Shown one piece after another: positions 25,325-33,477 of a stretch of DNA of 38,960 bases (its first letter is position 1; each line of letters begins with the position of its first letter). A program made the position numbers and the translations under genes. The stretch covers positions 1 to 38,960 of the forward strand of contig JAPFFF010000143.1 in the NCBI GenBank assembly GCA_039105265.1. The letters are read 5' to 3'. The DNA comes from Tritrichomonas musculus (taxonomy: Eukaryota > Parabasalia > Tritrichomonadida > Tritrichomonadidae). The notes under the pieces were generated by a model. It was not told the DNA's origin. It did no database searches and worked only from the letters and a program-made list of their open reading frames with translations.

Positions 25325-25576
25325 ATCAATTAAACTTTTACCAATTTTAAGACCTTTGTCAGCAAAATTTAATCCTGTATCAATTGCTCTAACAGCATCA
25401 CCAATAAGAGGTATTCCACCCAAAACAGGTTTTACAGCATTAGTTACTCTTTTACCAACTTCAACAACTTTGGGAAGTGCTTTACCAACCTTAGTTGCAA
25501 CATTCTTTATTGTATTACCTACAGATTTAAAAGCGTTTTTCATTTTTTTGAAGATTCCGATACCCATTGTTTTCAT
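25313..25576 (-). CDS. pVI-like small amphipathic protein
   Basis: I start this 87-aa protein at the ATG at 25576 (MKTMGIGIFKKMKNAFKSVG), since a longer reading would overlap the MCP gene. An amphipathic basic N-terminal helix is followed by Ala/Gly/Val-rich helical segments (VLGGIPLIGDAVRAIDTGL) and a final amphipathic helix. Composition and size resemble membrane-active capsid-interior proteins (adenoviral pVI-type, or the small Gly/Ala-rich proteins of Polinton-like viruses). It is divergent from MCP, with start codons about 84 bp apart. The pVI label is by resemblance only. Confidence 0.6.
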   Translation of the reverse strand: MKTMGIGIFKKMKNAFKSVGNTIKNVATKVGKALPKVVEVGKRVTNAVKPVLGGIPLIGDAVRAIDTGLNFADKGLKIGKSLIDEVT

Positions 25577-25659
25577 TACGAAAAAAGACCCATAATAGTA
25601 CTTTTTTTGTTTATCATTCAAACTTCGTTTGAAAGTCTTTTTATTCCATAAAAAGTCAA

Positions 25660-27684
25660 ATGTTGTATCGCAACGAAAGAGCACATAATTACAAAATTGA
25701 AGCAGGAAACGTTCTTGATACATTTAATAAGATGCGTGAAATGATTAATACTAATGATGGTACCCGCTCATTTTCATTCAGAACTGTTGATTGTCATGAC
25801 CAACCTGCACCATTTCATCAAGGACAATATTCTCAAATCTCATTAACGCATCCAGACCATTTCATATCTGATGTTGATAAAGGATTCTTAACATTTCATG
25901 TCAAATTGGATTTACAATTGAATACTGATTTAGCTAAATTACAACAAATTGATGACCCAAATAACTTCTACAAATTATTCGTCGGACTTAAATCTTCAAA
26001 TCAATTATTCGACAGATTGGAAATTCTTCATAATAATGTAAATGTTGGATATCAGCAAAACGAATGTGTTCGAGAAGGATTTCTATACTCTGCTGTGAAA
26101 CCAGAAACTGAAAAAAAGCGAAGACGATTTGTTCATTCACTTTGGGAAAACGTTTCAAATTATTCACAAACTGTTGCAGGTACTTATGTTAATCTAAATT
26201 CATTCAAATCTAATGGTAAATCACAAGTTGAATTTGATTTGAACGTTCCATTTGATGATTTACTTGCCCTTCAAGCTTTCGATTTATTCCCAAATGGAAT
26301 CATAGGTGATTTATCAATTCGTTTCCAAGTAACTCCTGCAGGATTAGTTTGGGCAGCAATTGACCCTTATACTGTTGCTGAAACAAAGGCTTATCTTGAA
26401 GATAATGATTCTGTTACATCTGCTGAAATAGAACGATTAAAAGAAATTAAAGCTCGTGGTCATTTGAAACATCAATTTACACAAATTGGTAATGAAGCTA
26501 TTATACCAGGACCTGGAACTCCATCTCCAGACCCATCTCCCGAACCATCTCCTGAACCAACTCCAGACCCATCTCCTGAACCAACTCCAACACCTGTTAA
26601 ATACAAGATTCAATATCGAATTGGTGAACAATGGGATAATGATGATGGAAGTACTGGTTACACTGATATTCTTACTGATTTGGAATTCAATTTCAGTTAC
26701 ACAAAGGAAGAATTTGAAGAATTTGGATTACAACCAGGTGCAACTGATGAAGAAATTTGCGTTCATAATCCTGCTGTAACATTACCACCATTAAATCATG
26801 CTGACAAAAATGGAAGATATTATGCTTGGCAAATTGTTAAAACACCAATTGTTTCTGCTAAACAGACTCTTCAAGCAATTCATGATGCTAAATCACAACT
26901 TCACAATGAAACATATTCATCACAGAAAGCCACATTAACTGTAAACAGAATGACAATCACATTATGTAAATCAAATATGCAAGGATATGGTGTCTGTGAA
27001 TCTACTCTCAGAGGTATTGAAAATATATTACGTGAAGGAATTATAATACCATCCCAAAAAGTTGATTACCATTCATTCCCAATTGCTCCTGCAGCAAATG
27101 GTATCAAATCTACTTTGAATATCCCATTAATTAATGTTACTACAATGTCAATTATGTTTCCAAAACATCATAATGACCTCACTGTTTTCGAAAATCCAGT
27201 ATATCAAAATTGTTATCTCAATATTGGTGGCAAGAACTTCCCAGATGAAAATGTTTCAACAATTGGTGCAAGGTTCTTTGAAAATCAATTAACCGCTGGA
27301 GACCTTGATGCAATCGCATTACAATGCACTAAAGAATTTGAGGACTCAATGACTATGCCAAAGAATGATGCAAACGGAGTTCGCTACAAGAATACTTTAA
27401 GTGATGCTTCTAGCTTTGTTTTCAATATTCAAACTGAACGTTCATCTGCTGGTTATTGTTATGATGGTTTGGATGGTGGATTTGGTAACATTCAGGTTCA
27501 AGTAAATGGTCAACCAATATATACAGGACCAAATGATACATACTATAATGTTAATGAAGAAGGTACAGTACATCCACCCCCAACACAATTATGGCTCACA
27601 AGAGATACCTATTTCAAATTAAGTTTGAATGGTTTAGAGTACATCGATGATGAATCTCCAGCTGGTTCACAAATAAACGCATAA
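25660..27684 (+). CDS. MCP: Major capsid protein (double jelly-roll) of the outer element
   Basis: 674 aa. It is strand-rich, with landmarks shared with the nested MCP: LFVGLKSSNQLFDRLEILHN, QQNECVREGFLYSA, VEFDLNVPFDDLLAL followed by FPNGIIGDLSIRFQVT, and CYLNIGG near the C-terminus (about 530). Residues 283-313 are an unusual low-complexity loop of PSP-E and P-T-P units (PSPDPSPEPSPEPTPDPSPE) between the two halves. It would project from the capsomer surface, where loops between jelly-rolls form the towers. It begins 28 bp after the end of an A/T-rich hairpin patch. T-rich sequence precedes the start and T8 follows the stop. Confidence 0.88.
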   Translation: MLYRNERAHNYKIEAGNVLDTFNKMREMINTNDGTRSFSFRTVDCHDQPAPFHQGQYSQISLTHPDHFISDVDKGFLTFHVKLDLQLNTDLAKLQQIDDPNNFYKLFVGLKSSNQLFDRLEILHNNVNVGYQQNECVREGFLYSAVKPETEKKRRRFVHSLWENVSNYSQTVAGTYVNLNSFKSNGKSQVEFDLNVPFDDLLALQAFDLFPNGIIGDLSIRFQVTPAGLVWAAIDPYTVAETKAYLEDNDSVTSAEIERLKEIKARGHLKHQFTQIGNEAIIPGPGTPSPDPSPEPSPEPTPDPSPEPTPTPVKYKIQYRIGEQWDNDDGSTGYTDILTDLEFNFSYTKEEFEEFGLQPGATDEEICVHNPAVTLPPLNHADKNGRYYAWQIVKTPIVSAKQTLQAIHDAKSQLHNETYSSQKATLTVNRMTITLCKSNMQGYGVCESTLRGIENILREGIIIPSQKVDYHSFPIAPAANGIKSTLNIPLINVTTMSIMFPKHHNDLTVFENPVYQNCYLNIGGKNFPDENVSTIGARFFENQLTAGDLDAIALQCTKEFEDSMTMPKNDANGVRYKNTLSDASSFVFNIQTERSSAGYCYDGLDGGFGNIQVQVNGQPIYTGPNDTYYNVNEEGTVHPPPTQLWLTRDTYFKLSLNGLEYIDDESPAGSQINA

Positions 27685-27742
27685 AATTGAGATTTGATTT
27701 GAGATATTTTTTTTGCTTCTGAATTACCTTATTGTATTCGAA

Positions 27743-29215
27743 ATGTCAAAAACTAAATCTCTCAGAATTTATGATAAAGAATATCCTTCATTATTGAAAT
27801 ACCCATTCAAATCGAAATACAAATTTCTCGCAGAGCTCGAGCTCGCAGGGCGAGATGTTGAAACTGATTTGCAACCTGTTTTCAAGAATAACATTGAAAC
27901 AGAACCTTTCATACCTGATTTCAAACTCAAAGCATGCAAAAAAATGTCAAAACCAAATTTCTCAAATGAACCTGGAACTTGGGAAGCTGATTTGATGTTC
28001 TCACATTATTATGCAGATGTTGAACATCCAATTAAACAAGAGCAAATATATCTTGTTTTGATAAATGTGAATACTAGATATCTGATTGTGGAACCAATGT
28101 CATACAAAAGTGAAATAACTCAAACTTTAAAACGAATTGTTGAAAAGAATCCTAAGTTTGAATTCAAAACAATTAAATGTGATGGTGAATCTGGATTTGG
28201 TAGTTTGAAAGATGAATGTATTGTATTGAAAGATAATACAAAAGTAATTCTCAAAACAGATATCTCAAATGATTTACAAGTAGCATACAATTATAAACCT
28301 GAGCTAAGAAATCAAGTTAGAAATGAAATATTGTTCAATAATCCCCGAAGGGGCTTAGAGCCTGCGCATACTAATTTGAAAACGTTAATAGCATTTTTGA
28401 AAAAAAGTGGATATAAAAATGTTATCAAGTCACCAATTGCCCGCAACGCGGGCCAGGCAGCCCATGGCTGCTTCTCAAAAATTGAGTTGAAAATTGACGA
28501 TATCAATGATTATTACCCAGTCAAATTTGTAATTAATTCTTCCCCTTACGCTCTCGCTCATAAAAACGTTGATGCTGTAATTAGAACTCTTAGAAATGCC
28601 TTCGGATTAGATGAAAGAAGAATTGCTGATTATAATCTCATGAGACAAATGGTGAACTTCTATAATAACACTCCTCACAATTCATTGAGATTTCGGAATT
28701 ATGATTATAATGAAGATGAATTATCTGAATATCAAGGTTCTGGATTGATTCCTCCAACTAAATGGATTTATTATTCTCCAGCTCAAGTTCAAAACAATGT
28801 TGATTTGGAATGGAGATATATTCGAATGATGAAAATGAAATTGAGAAAGATAAATGAAAAACAGAAGTTGAAAGGCTTGCTTAATTACAAACGTGGTAAC
28901 ATAATTTTGATACATCTTGACAGAGGTAAGACCCAAAAAAAGCATGAAAAACGACGTCGTGTATTTGATGATATAGCTGAATTCATTTGTTATCAAAACG
29001 GAAATGTTAAATGTAGATTATTAAATCAATATTACACATTCAGTAAAACAGACAAGGGGTTAATTCCATACGAACAACCTGAACGAGGACGTAAAGCTCA
29101 AACTGATGTTGAAAAAAATGAAATTGAAATTCCAATTATTTATACAAAATATGTTTGTGATTCCATTGATGACTTGAATGAAGATTATAAAGAGTATTTT
29201 GTAATAAAATGTTAA
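27743..29215 (+). CDS. INT: rve-type integrase of the outer element
   Basis: I use the ATG at 27743 (MSKTKSLRIYD). It is 490 aa. The core begins near 78 (GTWEADLMFSHYY, first Asp at 83), then YLVLINVNTRYLIV, KCDGESGFGS with the second Asp at 147, a long variable stretch, AHKNVDAVIRTLRNAFG (about 273-288) and FYNNTPHNSLRF (306-317). C-terminal parts (about 380-430) look SH3-like (YKRGNIILIHLD...CRLLNQYYTF). The integrase inserts the element DNA and makes the 6-bp duplication. Three GC-rich hairpin mini-elements lie in the gene (27827-27854; 28343-28353; 28439-28471). They encode LAELELAGR (28-36), PRRGLEP and ARNAGQAAHGC, apparently tolerated surface loops. Confidence 0.85.
   Translation: MSKTKSLRIYDKEYPSLLKYPFKSKYKFLAELELAGRDVETDLQPVFKNNIETEPFIPDFKLKACKKMSKPNFSNEPGTWEADLMFSHYYADVEHPIKQEQIYLVLINVNTRYLIVEPMSYKSEITQTLKRIVEKNPKFEFKTIKCDGESGFGSLKDECIVLKDNTKVILKTDISNDLQVAYNYKPELRNQVRNEILFNNPRRGLEPAHTNLKTLIAFLKKSGYKNVIKSPIARNAGQAAHGCFSKIELKIDDINDYYPVKFVINSSPYALAHKNVDAVIRTLRNAFGLDERRIADYNLMRQMVNFYNNTPHNSLRFRNYDYNEDELSEYQGSGLIPPTKWIYYSPAQVQNNVDLEWRYIRMMKMKLRKINEKQKLKGLLNYKRGNIILIHLDRGKTQKKHEKRRRVFDDIAEFICYQNGNVKCRLLNQYYTFSKTDKGLIPYEQPERGRKAQTDVEKNEIEIPIIYTKYVCDSIDDLNEDYKEYFVIKC
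27827..27854 (+). repeat. 28-bp palindromic mini-element, copy 3 (in integrase gene)
   Basis: It differs at one position from copy 2 (GCAGGGCGAG at the 3' end instead of GCAGAGCGAG). It encodes LAELELAGR in the integrase. Confidence 0.9.
28439..28471. repeat. Double-hairpin mini-element in integrase gene
   Basis: GCCCGC-AAC-GCGGGC (28439-28453), a CAG linker, then GCAGCC-CAT-GGCTGC (28457-28471). Both stems are perfect and GC-rich within A/T-rich coding sequence. The encoded piece is ARNAGQAAHGC. Confidence 0.8.
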
Positions 29216-29589
29216 CAAATAATATCAAAAATGTATCAACGATAAATTTTAAACAACCAATTACTAAGCGTTATTTCCATACACAAGATAAAGAATTTGT
29301 TCTTCCAAGTGAATTCGTTTCAAGTAAGAATAAGAAATTTATTGTTGTACAGTATGTTGGAGCAATTGTTAAGGATACTCTTGTTGGTGATTTGATGGTA
29401 CACTCTGATATTGTACAACAAGATGGTTATTGTGATTGTTTCATTATGTTAGCAAACAGACGTCAAACTAAATATCGTAAATATGAGTTTCTTGGTCATG
29501 AACGTAATTTTAAAATTTGGTTCACAGATTTATATGGGAACTTAATTGAACCATCTGCTTTTGTAATGAGTTGCCTATTAATCTTTTAA
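29209..29589 (+). CDS. Small beta-rich protein, possible jelly-roll minor capsid protein
   Basis: 126 aa. Its ATG overlaps the integrase stop codon, suggesting coupled expression. It has alternating strands (FIVVQYVGAIVKDTLVGDLM, CDCFIMLANRR) and ends in FKIWFTDLYGNLI followed by a hydrophobic strand, a style seen at the C-termini of single jelly-roll and other viral structural proteins. The outer element has no other clear penton candidate, so it could be a minor capsid protein, but its length is short for that. It is not obviously homologous to the nested penton-like protein. Confidence 0.5.
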   Translation: MLTNNIKNVSTINFKQPITKRYFHTQDKEFVLPSEFVSSKNKKFIVVQYVGAIVKDTLVGDLMVHSDIVQQDGYCDCFIMLANRRQTKYRKYEFLGHERNFKIWFTDLYGNLIEPSAFVMSCLLIF

Positions 29590-29647
29590 ATAGGTTTTTT
29601 TGTTTGCCAGGCACCAAACATTTCATGCCCAACAGTCCTTTGGACAT

Positions 29648-29675
29648 CTCGCTCTGCGAGCTCGAGCTCTGCGAG
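29648..29675 (-). repeat. 28-bp palindromic mini-element, copy 4 (intergenic)
   Basis: It is the exact reverse complement of copy 2 and the only copy outside a gene. Outer bases extend the pairing to CATCTCGC/GCGAGATG. It is followed directly by a double hairpin: GACC-TTC-GGTC, TCAGGC, AATCC-TTC-GGATT (29686-29715). Confidence 0.9.
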
Positions 29676-29685
29676 ATGGCGCTTC

Positions 29686-29715
29686 GACCTTCGGTCTCAG
29701 GCAATCCTTCGGATT
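29686..29715. repeat. Double-hairpin mini-element (intergenic)
   Basis: GACC-TTC-GGTC (29686-29696), linker TCAGGC, AATCC-TTC-GGATT (29703-29715), then GACTTCGCGAC. The linker and the flanking CTTCG match the tandem units at 25261-25324, while the stems differ. Confidence 0.75.
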
Positions 29716-29780
29716 GACTTCGCGACAACGTAGTTGTTGAATAGCCATTTAGGCCTTATTATTTTTGTTCCAAATGAAAA

Positions 29781-30956
29781 ATGATACGTAAAACAAAGGA
29801 TAAAAATAAAGAAGTATTAACAGCAGAACAAGAATCTAATTTAATTGATAAGGATGCAATTATTCTAGATAGAACTCACACATTATATTCATATATTGAT
29901 AAAAAAGATAAGAAAGTTTACTTCTATTTGAGTAGTAATTATCAAGATTTATTTGTTTTTATGGAAGGTGATAATATATTGTTAAATTTACCTAAGAAAG
30001 TTGATATGAATACAAAAATGAACATCTTGGATAATAAACGTCCTTATTTAAAAAGAAAATTTGTCATTTCTATTGAAATTGGTTCCAAAATTGGAAATAC
30101 AGATATTAAATTTGTTGAAAGATGGTTTGATGAACTAAATAAATCATATATTGTATTAATGGAAGATTGTGGATATAAATATGCTATTAAAGAAACAAAT
30201 AATTTCTGTTTTGAATTAGATTCCGAAGGAGATGTAAATAGAAAAATCAAACCACTTCCGTTACACATATTTCTTTGTTTCAAACCTGAAACTTTTATGA
30301 ATGAATGGAATCGTGTTGAATTACGAAATTTGGATGAGGAAGCTGATTTAAAAAAATTTAAATATGAATTTCAAAATTGGCATTACCATTTTCCTGTTAT
30401 TAATGTATTTAAATCTAATTATGTAAGTCCATTATTAAAAGTCCATTTTAATGAAACTCCTGAAAGCCTTGAACCATTAATGGATATTTCAGAAAATGAT
30501 AATGATGGTAAATATGAAACAAGTAATGTCGATATCAATAATAAATATGATTATGATGAAATAAGACCTAAAAAAATAAATCCTCCAGTTCCATCTATGT
30601 TACAAGGTTTGGATAAAGAAGCCGAGAGTACGACTACAATGAAACCAGATGTTGAGACATTACCGAGCTCTATTTTCAGCAATGTATCGACCTCAAATAC
30701 ATGGATGAAACCTCAAAGCTCTGTACAACAAAATCCTAATAACTTTAGTCCAATGAATTACTTTCAACCCACAACATTTAATATGCCAACAGGTACTAAT
30801 TTTAATTTTAATGCAGAGCCAAAAAAATCATCTTTAACTAGTGAAACAAATAATACAACCAATGGAAACTTACCAAAGATTAATGAGAGTAAGTCAGAAA
30901 ACAAACCAAAAACACATATATCAACTTTCAGATTACCAAAAAATAAAACAGATTAA
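29781..30956 (+). CDS. Unrecognised 391-aa protein with globular N-terminus and disordered tail
   Basis: Residues 1-220 look folded and rich in alternating strands and helices (VYFYLSSNYQDLFVFMEGDN; KFVISIEIGSKIGN; PLPLHIFLCFKP). Residues 225-391 are disordered, rich in Asn, Thr, Ser, Pro and Met (SSVQQNPNNFSPMNYFQPTT). The gene is more AT-rich than MCP or pPolB. It converges with the 832-aa gene with only 8 bp between stops. No family recognised. It could be a virion or host-interaction protein. Confidence 0.65.
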   Translation: MIRKTKDKNKEVLTAEQESNLIDKDAIILDRTHTLYSYIDKKDKKVYFYLSSNYQDLFVFMEGDNILLNLPKKVDMNTKMNILDNKRPYLKRKFVISIEIGSKIGNTDIKFVERWFDELNKSYIVLMEDCGYKYAIKETNNFCFELDSEGDVNRKIKPLPLHIFLCFKPETFMNEWNRVELRNLDEEADLKKFKYEFQNWHYHFPVINVFKSNYVSPLLKVHFNETPESLEPLMDISENDNDGKYETSNVDINNKYDYDEIRPKKINPPVPSMLQGLDKEAESTTTMKPDVETLPSSIFSNVSTSNTWMKPQSSVQQNPNNFSPMNYFQPTTFNMPTGTNFNFNAEPKKSSLTSETNNTTNGNLPKINESKSENKPKTHISTFRLPKNKTD

Positions 30957-30964
30957 ATATTTTT

Positions 30965-33463
30965 TTATGCTTCATCTTCAGCTTCATCGTCATCATCAGA
31001 TTCAACTTTAACATTAGCTAGTTTTTCATCAGTTCTTGATTTAATATATGTTTTGTCGCGATAATCATCATACAATGATTTATACAAATTTTTAACTTCA
31101 ATGTAATTTCCGCCAACATTCAAATTAATATGTTTATCAATATTTGAACCAAAGTGTTCTCGTAATTGTTTCTTTTCTTCTTTAGTTACTTTATTTTCCA
31201 ATATTTCCCGTGCTAATTGTGTAAATCGTTCTTTCTTTTCTTCTGTATATCCAAGTCCAACGTTAATTATTAGTTCAATTGTTTGGGATAATATTTCTCC
31301 TAATCGTGCTGATATTTCAGCTAAACCATTTATTTCACCGCCAATTGGGATAACATCTTTCATATTATTATTATAATCTTCTTGAATCTTAAGACCTAAT
31401 TCAGAATTTACTGCTTTTGAGTGTACTTTTTTATATTTAACCCATTCATTCCAATTATTACATTTATGTGATTTCATTACTTTCAATTCATATTGTAAAA
31501 TAAATACAGCGGTACATATTTTTAAATAACTGAATATACCCTTCAATGGTTCCAAAAATTGATAATTTACACTTTCTCCATCAATTACAACTTCTCCTCC
31601 AAACATATTATAGAGTGCTAATTGCCATATTTTTGAAAAGATTGAACTCCATAATCCTCTTGCATTAAGTTTGGTGCAGACTTTGGGTTTAGATAAGCCA
31701 ACCTTCTGATAAGCATTAACTGCTTTAATGAAATCTCCATCATATTTAACATCGATTTTACCAGCATCCCATTGGTCTTGTTCATAATTCCATGTTTTAG
31801 TAGTACCAGTAAGATTTTTCATCCATACTTCAAATGGTTCTATTTTTTCACCTTTAATTTCCTTTTTAATGCGTTCGGTTTGCCATAATTTCTTATAAGG
31901 GTCTGCTTTAACAAGACGGAATCCATTAATTATAACAGGTTTACCACGAGTATCAACAATAACGATGTCCTCTACTTTGTCGCCATTTAAGTCACAAATT
32001 GGATTACCAAGAGGGTCTAATGTGTCTCTCCTTGCAGGAATTAATCGATATAATGGATATCCATTTTTATCAAATTTCTTCTTACAATAGGCTTCTGCGC
32101 CATCTCTTGTAGCACATTTTGGAGAGAATTTAATACGATAATTACCATTAATAAGAATATCAAATAATTCCCCTCGGAATTTACTAACATCAATACTTTG
32201 TTTATTTTCGAAAATGTATAAGTCATTTAAACGTTTTTGTGAAGCTTCAAATGTTTTACCAGCACGTTTACCAGTTGGGACAGACTGCATATAATTGCTT
32301 TTGAATTCATCAGTATCGATTGGAGATACACCTTTTGGTGATGCAATATCAACATTAAATAAATCTTCGTAGTTTTCAGAACTAAGTACAGGTTTTTTAG
32401 ATGGTGATTTAAATACAGGCTTTGACATTGATTTAGGAATGGAAAAATATTCATTATCAACATTATTATCGTCAGAACTTTGTGAATCACTTTTCATGTT
32501 CCAAAATATTTCTCGGTTACCATTTTCTATAATATACTTTATTAATTGTTTGAGCTTCTTTTTGTTTTTAGGCTCAGTTGTTTCTTCAAATATGTTTGTT
32601 TCGCGTATTGCATCATGTAATTGTAATACAAGTTTTTTTACTCTGATGTCAGAATCATCTTTGGGATTTATAGCTCGATTATAATAACCATAAAGGTTTT
32701 CAGCAGTAAATTCATCGTTTAATAACCCAAATTTCTTAAGTTGATTAGCATCAATTGTAGAAGATTTATTGTAAGCATTTAATAATTGTTGACCTTCTTG
32801 ATTAGATTCTGCTATCTTCCTCATTGTTTCAATATTGGTTTTCCTTCTAATATTCTCAAATTGCAATAGGTTATTTATATTATCTGATACCTCATTGTTT
32901 TTATGTGAGTCTATATTATTTGTCAATGATTTGACAAGTGATTGAATCTGTGCGGTATCTTTTTTATTGAATACTGAATACTTCTCTGAGTCATCAGCAA
33001 TACGATAAAATAATTGTAAAGCATTAATATGATTACTATCAAGTATAACTAAATCATTAAGTGATTCAATATCTTTATTAAGTCGATTTCTGAAATAATG
33101 GTCTGCTAAATCGGGCTCCTCCTCCTCTTCAACTTGTGGAATGGAAACAGGTTTTTCTTTATTTTTCAGATAGTTGGTTAAATCAATAAAGTAATTCGCT
33201 TTTGAATCAAGTATTTTAGCTAATTCATTTTTTTGTCTTGAAGTTCCTTTAGGCTTTGCGTTATATTTATCAAGCATATCTTTTAAATTTGTTTTTACAT
33301 CTTTGACATAGTTACGAGGATTCTTAAGATACTCAATAATATTACCAATAATTGTTGAAATTTGTGTTAACTTACTATTTTGGAACATGAATATGAGCAT
33401 ATCTTGATAGTCCCTTTTTTTTACTTCGTTTAGTATGAAATCTTCGTTTATGTTTGTTATCAT
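30965..33463 (-). CDS. Large unrecognised 832-aa protein
   Basis: It is mostly helical with long charged stretches. A globular segment lies at about 430-560 (YRIKFSPKCATRDGAEAYCK; YPLYRLIPARRDTLDPLGNP; IVIVDTRGKPVIINGFRLVK). A possible hydrophobic helix pair follows at 625-680 (WSSIFSKIWQLALYNMFGGE; YLKICTAVFILQYELKV). The last residues are acidic (ESDDDDEAEDEA). The size and place near the end, next to the fibre-like gene, would suit a large virion or vertex protein. I found no protease or enzymatic motif. Its start codon is 14 bp from that of the divergent fibre-like gene, and it is strongly AT-rich. Confidence 0.7.
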   Translation of the reverse strand: MITNINEDFILNEVKKRDYQDMLIFMFQNSKLTQISTIIGNIIEYLKNPRNYVKDVKTNLKDMLDKYNAKPKGTSRQKNELAKILDSKANYFIDLTNYLKNKEKPVSIPQVEEEEEPDLADHYFRNRLNKDIESLNDLVILDSNHINALQLFYRIADDSEKYSVFNKKDTAQIQSLVKSLTNNIDSHKNNEVSDNINNLLQFENIRRKTNIETMRKIAESNQEGQQLLNAYNKSSTIDANQLKKFGLLNDEFTAENLYGYYNRAINPKDDSDIRVKKLVLQLHDAIRETNIFEETTEPKNKKKLKQLIKYIIENGNREIFWNMKSDSQSSDDNNVDNEYFSIPKSMSKPVFKSPSKKPVLSSENYEDLFNVDIASPKGVSPIDTDEFKSNYMQSVPTGKRAGKTFEASQKRLNDLYIFENKQSIDVSKFRGELFDILINGNYRIKFSPKCATRDGAEAYCKKKFDKNGYPLYRLIPARRDTLDPLGNPICDLNGDKVEDIVIVDTRGKPVIINGFRLVKADPYKKLWQTERIKKEIKGEKIEPFEVWMKNLTGTTKTWNYEQDQWDAGKIDVKYDGDFIKAVNAYQKVGLSKPKVCTKLNARGLWSSIFSKIWQLALYNMFGGEVVIDGESVNYQFLEPLKGIFSYLKICTAVFILQYELKVMKSHKCNNWNEWVKYKKVHSKAVNSELGLKIQEDYNNNMKDVIPIGGEINGLAEISARLGEILSQTIELIINVGLGYTEEKKERFTQLAREILENKVTKEEKKQLREHFGSNIDKHINLNVGGNYIEVKNLYKSLYDDYRDKTYIKSRTDEKLANVKVESDDDDEAEDEA

Positions 33464-33477
33464 TTATTATTCCCAAA
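33464..33477. promoter_or_regulatory. 14-bp divergent intergenic region
   Basis: The 832-aa gene (minus) and the fibre-like gene (plus) have start codons separated by only 14 bp, TTATTATTCCCAAA on the plus strand. Together with 24438-24452 this shows head-to-head gene pairs with almost no promoter space. Confidence 0.4.

Noticed and set aside
26437-26631. Minus-strand Trp/Arg-rich frame opposite the Pro-rich loop of MCP
   Set aside because: It is the antisense reading of the PSPEPTP repeat and has no independent support.
22759-29715. CRISPR-like interpretation of the repeated palindromes
   Set aside because: Copies are far apart, in both orientations and inside genes, with no regular spacers and no cas genes. 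The setting is eukaryotic.
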